Assembly: GCA_964489055.1 (NCBI GenBank)
Contig: CAZAXF010000005.1
Coordinates: 1 to 64,000, forward strand
Source of the DNA: 66-474 sp964489055
Lineage (GTDB): Bacteria > Pseudomonadota > Gammaproteobacteria > Xanthomonadales > Rhodanobacteraceae
Reading direction: 5' to 3'
DNA: 64,000 nucleotides
How positions within the stretch are numbered: position 1 is the stretch's first letter; each line of letters opens with the position of its first letter. Made by a program: the position numbers and the translations under genes. This document shows, piece after piece, positions 27,710 to 36,197 of the stretch. The notes under the pieces were generated by a model, which did no database searches, was not told the origin of the DNA, and saw only the letters and a list, made by a program, of their open reading frames with translations.

Positions 27710-29029
27710 TCAGCCCTCCGGAATGTAGATCAGGTCCACGCGGCGGTTGCGCGCGCGGTTGGCGGGGGTGTCCGGCGGCAGCGCGATCGGCCTGGACGCC
27801 CCGGCGCCGGTCGATTCCAGCCTGCCGGTGTCATTGAGCCCCTGGGCGAGGATCTTCTGCACCGCTTCGGCACGCGCCGCCGACAGCGCGAAGTTGTCCT
27901 TGTATTTCAACGAATGGATCGGCTGGTCGTCGGTGTTGCCGACCACGATCACGCGCCCGGGCACCTGGTTCAGGGCGGCGGTGATCGCGTGCAGCACCGG
28001 CACCACCTCGTCGCTGACGTCGACCCCCCCGGAGGCGAACATGCCGGTGGCAGCAAGCCGCACCAGCTCGCGGCCGTTGGGCTGCGCGATGATTTTCAGC
28101 TTGCCGGCCGCCGCCTCGGGCGCCAGCAACTGTTTCAGGGTCTTGTGCACCGGCGGCGGCGGGCGCGTGGCGTGGTCGGGCAGCTCCACGTTTTCCAGCC
28201 CGACCTGCGAGGTGAGCGCGCTGATCGGCGCGGACGCCGAATTCAAACGCGTGAACAGGAACAGGAATGCCGCCAGCAGGATGCAGGCCGCGGCCGCGGC
28301 GATCACCCAGAAGGGAACGTAACGGATCAGGGGATTGCGCCGGTCCTCGATGCCGCGCCAGTGCGGCGACAGTTGCGGCGCCGGCGCCGCGCGCTGGGCA
28401 CGGATGCGGCGGTACAGGTCTTCCTGGATGTCGGCCAGCCTGGCGCGCCCACCGGCCTCGATCTGGTAGCGGCCGGCAAAGCCCAGCGCCAGGCCGATGT
28501 ACATCAGTTCGATCAGGTCGATGTGGCGCGATGCGTCCCCGGTCAGGCGATCGAGGATCTGGAAGAATTTCGCCCCGCCGTAGCTTTCGCCGTGGAAGGT
28601 CACCAGCAAGGTCTTTTGCGACCAGCCGCTCTGCTCGCCCCAGGGTGCGTTCAGCACGGCCTCGTCGAGCATCGTGCACAGCACGTAGCGCGCTGCGGTG
28701 ATGGTCTGCGCGGGGATGCCGGCGGCCTGCGCGCGGCTTTCGAAGCGCCGGATCTGGGCCACGGTCTGTTCGCGCAGGCGCGCGATGTCCGGCGGCGTCG
28801 CGCTGTGGCGCAATTCCACGCCCAGCAGCAGCAGCGGGGTCGCCGCGCGCACCAGCGGGTTGCCGCCGCGCGCCAGCATGGCGTTGACGTCGGCCGGAAC
28901 CGCGCCCGATGCCGCCTGCGCCGGCGCGGCCGCGGCCGGCGGCGGCGAAGCCGCGGGCGGCGTGCCGCGCGGGCGTACCACGGTGCGATCGTCCTGCCCA
29001 TCGTCAAACGGGCCGCGCGGGGTATTCAT
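27710..29029 (-). CDS. tssL: Type VI secretion protein TssL (DotU) with C-terminal OmpA-like peptidoglycan-binding domain
   Basis: This 439-residue protein starts with a disordered tail that carries D-D-R-T16-V-V-R-P, a likely phospho-threonine site. Agrobacterium TssL is phosphorylated at an N-terminal Thr by PpkA and is then read by its FHA protein. The DotU cytoplasmic domain follows (about 60-220: PLLLLGVELR, YVLCTMLDEAVLNAPWG, ELMYIGLALGFAGRYQ), then one membrane helix (about 236-260, FWVIAAAAACILLAAFLFLF). The periplasmic OmpA-like domain (about 320-439) has VVGNTDDQPI, LSAARAEAV and NRARNRRVDLIY and probably binds peptidoglycan. The gene ends four bases before tssM and begins one base after the tssK stop region, so assembly partners are coded together. 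Confidence 0.96.
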   Translation of the reverse strand: MNTPRGPFDDGQDDRTVVRPRGTPPAASPPPAAAAPAQAASGAVPADVNAMLARGGNPLVRAATPLLLLGVELRHSATPPDIARLREQTVAQIRRFESRAQAAGIPAQTITAARYVLCTMLDEAVLNAPWGEQSGWSQKTLLVTFHGESYGGAKFFQILDRLTGDASRHIDLIELMYIGLALGFAGRYQIEAGGRARLADIQEDLYRRIRAQRAAPAPQLSPHWRGIEDRRNPLIRYVPFWVIAAAAACILLAAFLFLFTRLNSASAPISALTSQVGLENVELPDHATRPPPPVHKTLKQLLAPEAAAGKLKIIAQPNGRELVRLAATGMFASGGVDVSDEVVPVLHAITAALNQVPGRVIVVGNTDDQPIHSLKYKDNFALSAARAEAVQKILAQGLNDTGRLESTGAGASRPIALPPDTPANRARNRRVDLIYIPEG

Positions 29030-29030
29030 G

Positions 29031-30371
29031 TCAGCTGGCCCTCACTGCCCACAATTGCAGGTCGAGTCCGGTGAATTCGTTGCCGAAATGGAACGCGATG
29101 CCGCCCGAGGTCTTCAGCTCGCGCCACATCGCCGAGTTCTTGTCGAACTCGAAATACAGGTACCCGGAGTGATAGGGAATCTGGCGTGGCGCCACCGGCA
29201 TCGCCGAAACCGACACGCCCGGAAGCTGCAGGTTCACCAGGTCGCGGATCTTCTCCACCGGCCCGATCTTCGACTGCGCGGGCAACTGGCGCCTGAGTTC
29301 CTCGGTCTTCACGTCGGCCTTGGCCGCGAGCACGAAGGCCGCGGTGTCCAGCAGCGTGCGGTCGGGCACCACCGCCACCCACACGCCGTAGCGACGTTGC
29401 TGGATCGGAATCGGCGTGGCGGTCTGCTCCATCACCGCGCTCAGGCTGTTGCGCAGGGCGACGATCACCGGTTCGAAACTCTCCCGGAGTGCCTCGTGGC
29501 GATAGGGCGGAAACTGCGTCGGACGTTTGCCGGGAGCCGTGAACGTGGCCAGCTCGCCGGCCATCGCCACCAGCGTGCGGTACAGCACCTCGGGATGGAC
29601 CAGCGGCGCCGCGGACAGGTGGGCAATCAGCGGCTGCCAGCGGTTGACCACCTGCAGCAGCAGGAAGTCGGCGATCTCCGCCGCGCCGCCACGGTCGGTC
29701 AGCGCGACCCGGCTGGCCAGCGCCTCGCCGCGCTGGTGCAGCAGGCCCAGCAGTTCGGTGAGGAAGGTCACCAGTCGCGCCGCGGCCTGGCAACTGCAGG
29801 CGCTGGGAATGAACGCCTCGTCCAGTTGCACGCGCTGGTCGGCACGGCACTCGACGATGCGCGCCACCGGGATGCGGGTCAGTCCTTCCATGGGTTGGGC
29901 TTCGGGCAGCAGCCGCGTGGCCATGCCGCCGACTTCCAGTGCCGTCATGCCGTCCACGCTGCCGGATGCGTCACGCACCTCGGCCTCGCGCACGCGGAAG
30001 CGGAACAGCTGGTCGGCCGGGGCCTCGGGCCGGCCGCTGTCGGGCTGGGTCGGCGAGCGCAGCGGCAGAGTCAGGAACACGGTCTGCTCGCGGCAATCGG
30101 CCGGCACCTCCAGTGGCGGCGGCAACGGATCGTCGCCGGGCATCGCGAAGGGCGTCCCGTCCGGGAACACGCCGCGCGCGTGCTTGATGCCCAGCTTGCC
30201 CACCGCCAGCAGGTCGGCTTCCAGCTCCAGCTCGTGGAAGCCCCACGCGTACGCCGACAGGCCCCCCGCGCGCAGTTCGACGAAGCGTTCGAGGTAGCGC
30301 TCCTGCTGCTGCAGGTGTTGCGGCCTGAGAAACAGCCCCTCGCTCCAGATCACCTTGTTGTTGCTTGCCAT
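29031..30371 (-). CDS. tssK: Type VI secretion baseplate protein TssK
   Basis: This 446-residue protein begins with the hallmark VIWSEGLFLRPQHLQQQERYLE. It continues with the family's N-terminal siphophage-like domain and a C-terminal head (IPYHSGYLYFEFDKNSAMWRELK, FHFGNEFTGLDLQLWAV). TssK trimers link the TssFG wedges of the baseplate to the TssLM membrane complex. Length is normal for the family. A 73-base gap separates it from tagH and holds no evident terminator. The start ATG 30371 is followed at once by the conserved N terminus, so no earlier start is needed. Confidence 0.97.
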   Translation of the reverse strand: MASNNKVIWSEGLFLRPQHLQQQERYLERFVELRAGGLSAYAWGFHELELEADLLAVGKLGIKHARGVFPDGTPFAMPGDDPLPPPLEVPADCREQTVFLTLPLRSPTQPDSGRPEAPADQLFRFRVREAEVRDASGSVDGMTALEVGGMATRLLPEAQPMEGLTRIPVARIVECRADQRVQLDEAFIPSACSCQAAARLVTFLTELLGLLHQRGEALASRVALTDRGGAAEIADFLLLQVVNRWQPLIAHLSAAPLVHPEVLYRTLVAMAGELATFTAPGKRPTQFPPYRHEALRESFEPVIVALRNSLSAVMEQTATPIPIQQRRYGVWVAVVPDRTLLDTAAFVLAAKADVKTEELRRQLPAQSKIGPVEKIRDLVNLQLPGVSVSAMPVAPRQIPYHSGYLYFEFDKNSAMWRELKTSGGIAFHFGNEFTGLDLQLWAVRAS

Positions 30372-30444
30372 GCCTGCGCCTGAATGTGATGTTGTGGATC
30401 AGTCCCGGCCGCAGCCGGGGCGGTTTGCCGCATCGCGGCACGGC

Positions 30445-31842
30445 TCAACCCGGTTTCGGCCGCTGCGCGCGCCGCGCGGATTTCAGTCGCGCAAGCTGGT
30501 CCTCGTAGGCGCGCGCGAATTCGTCCCCGAACAGGCGCCGGAAGCAGCCGTCCGGATCGCTCGCCAGTGTCTGGTAGTGGTCGCGGTAGCGGTCCCAGAT
30601 GCGCCCCTTGCCGCCGAATCCGTGCCGAGCGCCCTCGGCCTCGCGCTCGAAACGCGCGGGATCGAAACGCTTCAGCACCGCGTCGAAGCCCGCGCGCACC
30701 CCGGCCAGCATCGCCATCTGGTGGCAGCGGATGTCGTCGAAGGCATCCTCGAAGGCCGCCGTGCCGGTGAGGAACGCCGGGTCGGGCGCGGCCAGGATCT
30801 TGCGGATCGCCTCGTCGGTGCCCAGCGCGAACTTCAGCGGATTGTTCTCCGAGCGCTGGATCACCGTGACCGGCAGGCGGAAGGTGTTCTTGATCTCGGC
30901 GCGCGCGCGCAACACGTCCATGACGCCATCGACCACGATGTGGAAGATGGCATCGAGCTCCGGCGGCGGCGCGGCGGGGGGTGCGGCCTGCGGTGCGGCC
31001 GGCCGCGCTGGTGCCGGCGGCGGTTCCGGCGCGGGTTCGGGCGCCGGTGGCGGTGCCGGCGGCGGCACTGCCGGCTCGGGGATGGGCGGCTCGACCGGCG
31101 TCTGCGCGGCCGGTTCTTCGGGCGCCAGCGGGTCGAAATCGTCCGGCAGCACGTTGGCCGCGCGTTGCGCGTCGGTCGCCGGCGGACGGAAGTGGTCCTC
31201 CATTCCGGGCGAATGGTTCCAGCCCGAAGGCGTGGCCGGCGCTTCCGGTTGCCCCGACGGAGCCATTGGCTCGTCCAGGAAGCTCAGCGGATCGAGATTG
31301 TCGCCGCCGGCAGCGGGCGCATCCGGAATCAGGCTGTCGCCCGTACCTGCAGCGCGCGATGGCGGACTTGCCGCCGGTTCGCCCAGCCCGAAGTCGAGCA
31401 GGTCGTCGCCCGCCGCGGCGGGTGGCGGCGGGGATGCCGGCGCAACCGGTACCGGTGCGACTGCCTCGTCCGGCTGGCCCTTGCGCGGCGGTGCCTGCAC
31501 GATGGTTTCGCTGTCTTCCTGCAGGCGCACCGAAATCTCGAAGTTGTCGATGCGCAACTGGTCGCCGTCCTTGAGGGCGGCCGGATCGCCCTTGATCAAG
31601 GGTGACCCGTTCAGCAGCATGCCGTTGGTGCTGCGGTCCTCGATGAAGTAGATGCCGTTGACGAACTGGATCATCGCGTGCACGCGCGACACGCCGGACG
31701 CGCTCAGCACCCAGTCGCAATCTTCGGCGCGGCCGATGGTGCCGTTGGAACCGACGAACATCTTGCGGCTGCGCGCGCCAAGCTGCGCGGCCTGGTTGCC
31801 GGTCACGGTGAGCGTGAGGATTTGTGCTTCGGGCGCGCTCAT
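30445..31842 (-). CDS. tagH: T6SS-associated FHA-domain protein TagH (Fha)
   Basis: This 465-residue protein has an FHA domain at about 25-105 with the phospho-threonine pocket residues G37-R38, S52-R53-x-H55 and the S-T-N73-G74 loop. Directly after it is S-E-T113-I-V-Q-A-P, a near copy of the T-x-V-x-P motif found in both kinases and in TssL. A Pro/Ala-rich linker of about 170 residues follows. The C-terminal TagH domain is at about 290-465, with IFHIVVDGVMDVLRARAEIKNTFR and a predicted helical end. In T6SS control the FHA protein reads kinase-phosphorylated threonine and promotes assembly, and TagF opposes it. ATG 31842 overlaps the preceding stop in ATGA, which fixes the start and suggests coupling. 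Confidence 0.95.
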   Translation of the reverse strand: MSAPEAQILTLTVTGNQAAQLGARSRKMFVGSNGTIGRAEDCDWVLSASGVSRVHAMIQFVNGIYFIEDRSTNGMLLNGSPLIKGDPAALKDGDQLRIDNFEISVRLQEDSETIVQAPPRKGQPDEAVAPVPVAPASPPPPAAAGDDLLDFGLGEPAASPPSRAAGTGDSLIPDAPAAGGDNLDPLSFLDEPMAPSGQPEAPATPSGWNHSPGMEDHFRPPATDAQRAANVLPDDFDPLAPEEPAAQTPVEPPIPEPAVPPPAPPPAPEPAPEPPPAPARPAAPQAAPPAAPPPELDAIFHIVVDGVMDVLRARAEIKNTFRLPVTVIQRSENNPLKFALGTDEAIRKILAAPDPAFLTGTAAFEDAFDDIRCHQMAMLAGVRAGFDAVLKRFDPARFEREAEGARHGFGGKGRIWDRYRDHYQTLASDPDGCFRRLFGDEFARAYEDQLARLKSARRAQRPKPG

Positions 31843-32396
31843 GCCTTCTTCCTGGTGCCTCCGCGGTTCGCGTCGCCGCCCAGCAGTTCCAGCGCGCGCT
31901 GGATGAAGGCCAGTCGCCGCTCGGTGTATTTCTCCGGCTCCAGCGCGGCCATCAGGTTGGCCGCGGCCACGCCGGCGCAGGCGGTGAGATGCTCGGGCGG
32001 CGGAACCGGCGTTTCCTGCCTGGCCGGCGCCAGGCTGCCATCGGCCCAGCCGGCGGTCGCGGCCAGCCAGGTACCAAGCGACTTGTAGCCGCCCGCATTG
32101 GCGAACTCGAACGCCGCGCGCCGGTTGGTCTCGTTGGGATCGCGCGCCCATTTCTCGGCCAGCGACGCCCCGGCGCGGTCCTCCACCGACAGTTTCTGTT
32201 CGCGCGCGCACTGGCACAACCAGGCCACCACGTAGCGCTTGGGCAGCAGCCTGGCCAGCAGCTTCAGGGCCGACCCGGGGTCGTCGGCATCCAGCAGGGC
32301 CTGGACGGCATCGCGCGGGGTCATGTCCTCGCGCAGCCGGGCGAGGACCTCGTCCTCGAGCTCCATCTGCGTTGCCGCCTGGGTGACGTTCAACAT
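31839..32396 (-). CDS. Conserved T6SS-associated protein of unknown function
   Basis: This 185-residue, mostly helical protein lies 10 bases after vgrG and overlaps tagH by ATGA. It contains AVQALLDADDPGSALKLLARLLPKRYVVAWLCQCAR, a conserved-looking core of about 36 residues, followed by AEKWARDPNETNRRAAFEFA. Proteins of this kind (possibly the DUF6931 group, which I cannot check) occur beside VgrG and FHA genes in T6SS loci. No signal peptide or membrane segment is visible, so it is probably cytoplasmic. Its place directly after VgrG would fit an adaptor or loading role, but no function is established from the sequence. Confidence 0.8.
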   Translation of the reverse strand: MLNVTQAATQMELEDEVLARLREDMTPRDAVQALLDADDPGSALKLLARLLPKRYVVAWLCQCAREQKLSVEDRAGASLAEKWARDPNETNRRAAFEFANAGGYKSLGTWLAATAGWADGSLAPARQETPVPPPEHLTACAGVAAANLMAALEPEKYTERRLAFIQRALELLGGDANRGGTRKKA

Positions 32397-32406
32397 GCCT
32401 GGCCCC

Positions 32407-34404
32407 TCAACCCAGCATCAGGATACCGCCGGACACCTGGGTCATGCCCGAACCCTGGACCGTGACCATGGAGCCCTTGAACGTGGCCATGCCGCTGCTC
32501 TGCGCCGTCAGCATGCCGTCGGCATTCACCTTGACCATCATGCCCTGCATTTTCAGGTTCATGCCAGCCTTCACACCAACCTCCATGCCACCTTCGATCT
32601 TGACCGCCTGTTGGCCGTTGATCTTGATGTTCGCCCCCTTGATCTCGATGTCACCGGAGGATTTCAGCGTGATGCTGGACATCCCGCAGACCAGTTCGAT
32701 CTGGTCGCCGGCGCTCAGCTTGAATTTCTTGCCGATCGAGGTCGTGCCGTTGCCGCCGACGGTCAGCTTGTCGTCGTTGTCGACCTTGTGCGTGCGATCG
32801 TTCTTGACCTCGGCCTTCTGGTCGTTCTTGATGGTGATGATCTCGTCGTGGTCGATGGTGACCGTGTGGTCGTTTTCGACCTCCTCGTGCATGTCCTTCT
32901 GCGCGTGGATGAAAAAATCCTCGCTGCCCTTCTTGTCCTCGAAGCGCAGTTCGTTGTAATCGCTGGTTTCGCCGAGCAGGCTGCGGCTCTTGATGCCGCT
33001 CTGGGTCTTGTTGTCGGGCAGCTTGTAGGGCGGCATGTTGTCGGCGTTGTAGACGCTGCCGACGATCAGCGGGCGGTCCGGATCGCCCTCGATGAAGCTG
33101 ACCACCACCTCCTGGCCCACGCGCGGGTAGCTGACCGCACCCCAGTTCTTGCCGGCCCACATCGTGGCCACGCGTACCGGGCAGGAGCAATGCGCGTCCT
33201 TCTTGTCCGGCATGTTCCAGTGGAAATTCACCTGCACCCGGCCGTACTTGTCGACCACGATGTCCTCGTCGGTCTTGCTGCCGGTGACGATCGCCGTCTG
33301 CAGGCCCACGATCTGCGGCCGGGGCGTGCGGGGCTCCAGCCGGAATGGCGTGCGGCTGGCCAGCGCGCGGAAATCACAGTGGAAAGTCAGCCCGGCGTCG
33401 CTGCTGGATGCGTGCCCGCCGCTGTGCAGGTGGATGCTGGTACCGGTGATCAGGTATTCCTGGTTCAACTCGCGGCGCGGAAATCCGCTGAGCGTGAACA
33501 GGCAGCCAATCGTCGCGCCGCAGGACGTGGTGAGCCCGAAATAGTGCGACCGCGCAGCGGTGATCGCCTCGGCACGCACGCTGGCGTAGTGCTCGCCGAC
33601 CTTCGCGACCTGGTGGGTGCCCGGATAATCGAACATGCTGCAGCTCTCATCCGGACGGTTGCCGTCGCTGTGGCCCGATGCCAGCAGCGAGGCCTTGGGG
33701 GTCAGCGGGTTGTAGTCCTTGAGCTTGACGCTGGCCGCGTCCACGCCGCGCGTGGTCTCGAAGTTGGCAATGGTCGCCTCGGAGCGAAGCACGCTGGCAA
33801 GGTCGGGGGCGTAGGGCGCCGACTTGAAGCGCTCGGCCGCCGCGTGCGCGCCGATGCCGTCGGCCAGCACCATGGTGTGCTTGTCGGCGTCGTGGGTGAA
33901 GTAGTAATAGATGCCTTCCTGCTCCATCAGCCGCTGGATGAAGTTCAGGCAGCTTTCGCGGTACTGCACGCAGTAATCGCGCTTGGCGTAGTTGCCGGTG
34001 AGGCTGGTCTTGATATCGGTGAAGCCGGCATCTTCCAGCACCTTGCGGATGATGTCCGGCGCGGTCATGTCGGTGAAGATGCGGCAATCAACGTTCTGTT
34101 CGAGCAGCCACGGCCGCGGCACCAGCACCACCGAATACTGCGCGTAGAGCAGCGACTCGACGCTCACGATGCCGGTCTGCGAGGCTTCGCAGACCATGCC
34201 GTTGAAATGCCGCTTGAAGCCATCGTCCAGCTTCATCGTCACGGTCATCGACGAGCCCAGCAGCGAGGTGAGGTCGATGCCAAGGTCGCGGCTTTCGAAC
34301 TGGACGTGGAAGCGAAACAGCTCGCCCAGCCCTTCGTCGGCGTTCATGTCGACGAAAAGCAGGTCCTTGCACTTGCTCGAAGTGACGGTGACGGGATCGC
34401 TCAT
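32407..34404 (-). CDS. vgrG: Type VI secretion spike protein VgrG (TssI)
   Basis: This 665-residue protein has a gp27-like base (about 1-380, including YCVQYRESCLNFIQRLMEQEGIYYYF), the gp5-like OB fold (about 390-475: DKYGRVQVNFHWN, WAGKNWGAVSYPRVGQEVVV, DPDRPLIVGSVYN) and a C-terminal triple beta-helix spike of short hydrophobic repeats (about 560-665). There is no extra effector domain after the spike, so cargo must ride on PAAR or on adaptors. ATG 34404 overlaps the stop of the upstream TPR-methyltransferase gene in ATGA and has a GGGGGAG ribosome site. Upstream in-frame sequence up to 34452 lies inside that gene and is not used. Confidence 0.97.
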   Translation of the reverse strand: MSDPVTVTSSKCKDLLFVDMNADEGLGELFRFHVQFESRDLGIDLTSLLGSSMTVTMKLDDGFKRHFNGMVCEASQTGIVSVESLLYAQYSVVLVPRPWLLEQNVDCRIFTDMTAPDIIRKVLEDAGFTDIKTSLTGNYAKRDYCVQYRESCLNFIQRLMEQEGIYYYFTHDADKHTMVLADGIGAHAAAERFKSAPYAPDLASVLRSEATIANFETTRGVDAASVKLKDYNPLTPKASLLASGHSDGNRPDESCSMFDYPGTHQVAKVGEHYASVRAEAITAARSHYFGLTTSCGATIGCLFTLSGFPRRELNQEYLITGTSIHLHSGGHASSSDAGLTFHCDFRALASRTPFRLEPRTPRPQIVGLQTAIVTGSKTDEDIVVDKYGRVQVNFHWNMPDKKDAHCSCPVRVATMWAGKNWGAVSYPRVGQEVVVSFIEGDPDRPLIVGSVYNADNMPPYKLPDNKTQSGIKSRSLLGETSDYNELRFEDKKGSEDFFIHAQKDMHEEVENDHTVTIDHDEIITIKNDQKAEVKNDRTHKVDNDDKLTVGGNGTTSIGKKFKLSAGDQIELVCGMSSITLKSSGDIEIKGANIKINGQQAVKIEGGMEVGVKAGMNLKMQGMMVKVNADGMLTAQSSGMATFKGSMVTVQGSGMTQVSGGILMLG

Positions 34405-35876
34405 GCGATTGCACTCCCCCCCAACGGCGGTTGGCCAGACTCCGCGCCGCACCCTGCATCCGCGTCCGCTGACGATACCAGATGCGACGGGGGCTTCGGG
34501 GTCTCGGCGCGCCGCGCGCGCACCACCCAGCCGGGTACCGGTTCGCCGACTTCCTTGCGCAGCGCGGCGGGGGTGATGTCCAGGTCCACGAACCCGGCTT
34601 CGCCGAGCACGCTCTTTATATATGCATCACTGTGCCGGTAGCGCCCGCTGGCCGACAGGCGGTAGCCTTCGCCATCCACTGCCTCCAGCGAAAACACGAA
34701 CCAGCCGCCGGGGCGCAGCGCCGCATGGGTGGCACGGGCGACCGCCGCGAGATCGCCGAAGTACACCAGCGTGTCGGCCGAGACCACGGCATCGAACGCA
34801 TCGGAGCGTGAGCCCAGGAACTTCGTCAGCTCGGCCACGACCAGCTCGTCGTAGTCGCCGCGTGCGCGCGCCTTGGCGACCATCCCGGCCGAAAGGTCCA
34901 CACCGGCCAGACGCCGCGCCCACGGCCGCAAGCCCGGACCACACAGGCCGGTGCCACAGCCCGCGTCCAGCACGTCCAGGCTCGTCGCCGGCGGCGGCAA
35001 CACCTCGGCCAGCGCCTCGACCAGCACCCGCGGCGCGCGGTATTCCAGGTGCTGCAGCAGTTGTTCATCAAAACTGTCGGCGAACCGGTCGAAGGTATCG
35101 CGCACGTAGTCGTCGCCCGCGCGCTGCGGCACCTCGGCGCCGCCCATGGCCGCCAGCATGTGGCGCGGGACCGGGTTTTCCGGATCGCGCGCCAGCCAGT
35201 CGCGGTATACCTCGCGCGCCTCGGCGGGACGCTTGAGCATGTACAGCGTGACGGCAAGCTCGTGCAGGGCGCTCAGCCAGTGCCGGTCCAGTTCGTAGCT
35301 GCGACGGAACAACTGGGCCGCCTGCTCCACGTGTTCGGTGGACTGGGCCTGGCTGCGCAGGAACAGGCCCATCAGGTAATGCGCGCGCGCGCTGCGCGGC
35401 GCCGCTTCCAGGAACCGCCCATAGGCCGCGAATGCCTGCGGCACCCGGCCCTGCGCATCCAGCACCACGCCCAGGTTGCCCAGCGCATCCAGGTGCCCGG
35501 GCCGGCAGTCCAGGGCGCGCCGATAGCACGCCTCGGCCTCGGCAAGGCGTCCGCACTCCTTGTGCACATTGCCGAGATTGTTGTGCGCATCGGCGTGCCC
35601 TGGCGTGATGGCCACGGCCGATGAAATCAGCTCGACCGCCTTGTCGCTGTTGCCACGCTGATGTTCCAGGACGCCCAGGAAATGCAGTGCGTCGGGCTGC
35701 CCCGTCTGTGTTGCCAGCACCTTCCTGTACAGCCGGTCCGCCGCGTCCAGCTTGCCGCCCCGGTGCGCCTCGATGGCCCGGTTCAGCCAGGCGCGCCAAG
35801 ACTCTCCCGCGCGCCGGGGCGCCGGTCGCCGCTGCACCGACGCGCGTCGCGCGGATTTCGCGCCACGGCCCTTCAC
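34401..35876 (-). CDS. TPR-repeat protein with C-terminal SAM-dependent methyltransferase domain
   Basis: This 491-residue protein begins with a basic tail and continues with TPR-type helical repeats (about 30-235, for example ALHFLGVLEHQRGNSDKAVEL and AHNNLGNVHKECGRLAEAE). It ends in a class I methyltransferase (about 265-465) with the SAM motif LDAGCGTG (Asp304-Gly310), acidic motif VDLSAGM, and VSADTLVYFGDL. It is akin to the TPR-containing predicted methyltransferases of COG4976. GTG 35876 overlaps the PAAR stop in GTGA and its own stop overlaps vgrG by ATGA, so it is translationally coupled on both sides to the two spike proteins. It could modify a spike or effector protein, or its TPR part could act as an adaptor. 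The substrate is unknown. Confidence 0.9.
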   Translation of the reverse strand: MKGRGAKSARRASVQRRPAPRRAGESWRAWLNRAIEAHRGGKLDAADRLYRKVLATQTGQPDALHFLGVLEHQRGNSDKAVELISSAVAITPGHADAHNNLGNVHKECGRLAEAEACYRRALDCRPGHLDALGNLGVVLDAQGRVPQAFAAYGRFLEAAPRSARAHYLMGLFLRSQAQSTEHVEQAAQLFRRSYELDRHWLSALHELAVTLYMLKRPAEAREVYRDWLARDPENPVPRHMLAAMGGAEVPQRAGDDYVRDTFDRFADSFDEQLLQHLEYRAPRVLVEALAEVLPPPATSLDVLDAGCGTGLCGPGLRPWARRLAGVDLSAGMVAKARARGDYDELVVAELTKFLGSRSDAFDAVVSADTLVYFGDLAAVARATHAALRPGGWFVFSLEAVDGEGYRLSASGRYRHSDAYIKSVLGEAGFVDLDITPAALRKEVGEPVPGWVVRARRAETPKPPSHLVSSADADAGCGAESGQPPLGGSAIA

Positions 35877-36169
35877 GCGGACATCACCTTGGGACAGCCG
35901 ACCACAATCACGCCGCCATGCGCCGTGGTGCTGCCAAGCATCGCCGCCGGCCGACCGCCGACCAGCACCTTGGGCGCCCCCGCCGCGATCACGTCCGGCG
36001 GACCCACGCAGGTCAGCGTATCGCCCACACACGCCGCCGGCATCCCGCCGATCAACACCTTCGGGCAGCCCGGCCCGACGATGGGTCCGCCCACGTGCGG
36101 GATCGGCGGCGTGCCGGGCGTGACCATCGGGCATGTGTGCATGTCGGTTACGCGGGCCAGGGGTGGCAT
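35873..36169 (-). CDS. PAAR-domain T6SS spike-tip protein
   Basis: This 98-residue protein is a single PAAR domain with nothing attached: PPLARVTDMHTCPM at the start, then the repeated CPKVLIGGMPAACVGD and GAPKVLVGGRPAAMLGS units and the final His-Gly-Gly-Val-Ile segment that ends in CPKV. PAAR proteins fold into a zinc-bound cone that sharpens the VgrG tip and often carries effectors. Candidate metal ligands are the His and Cys residues of the TDMHTCPM, LTCVG, TTAHGG and GCPKV segments. The gene starts 28 bases after the 415-residue unknown and overlaps the methyltransferase gene by GTGA. Confidence 0.95.
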   Translation of the reverse strand: MPPLARVTDMHTCPMVTPGTPPIPHVGGPIVGPGCPKVLIGGMPAACVGDTLTCVGPPDVIAAGAPKVLVGGRPAAMLGSTTAHGGVIVVGCPKVMSA

Positions 36170-36197
36170 GGCGGCAAGCCTCTTTTCGGTATCGCGT

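Noticed and set aside
24565..27837. A plus-strand open frame of about 1090 codons opposite tssM
   Set aside because: The opposite strand codes for a complete TssM with all family motifs; the plus frame is rich in Arg, Gln and His as expected for a shadow.
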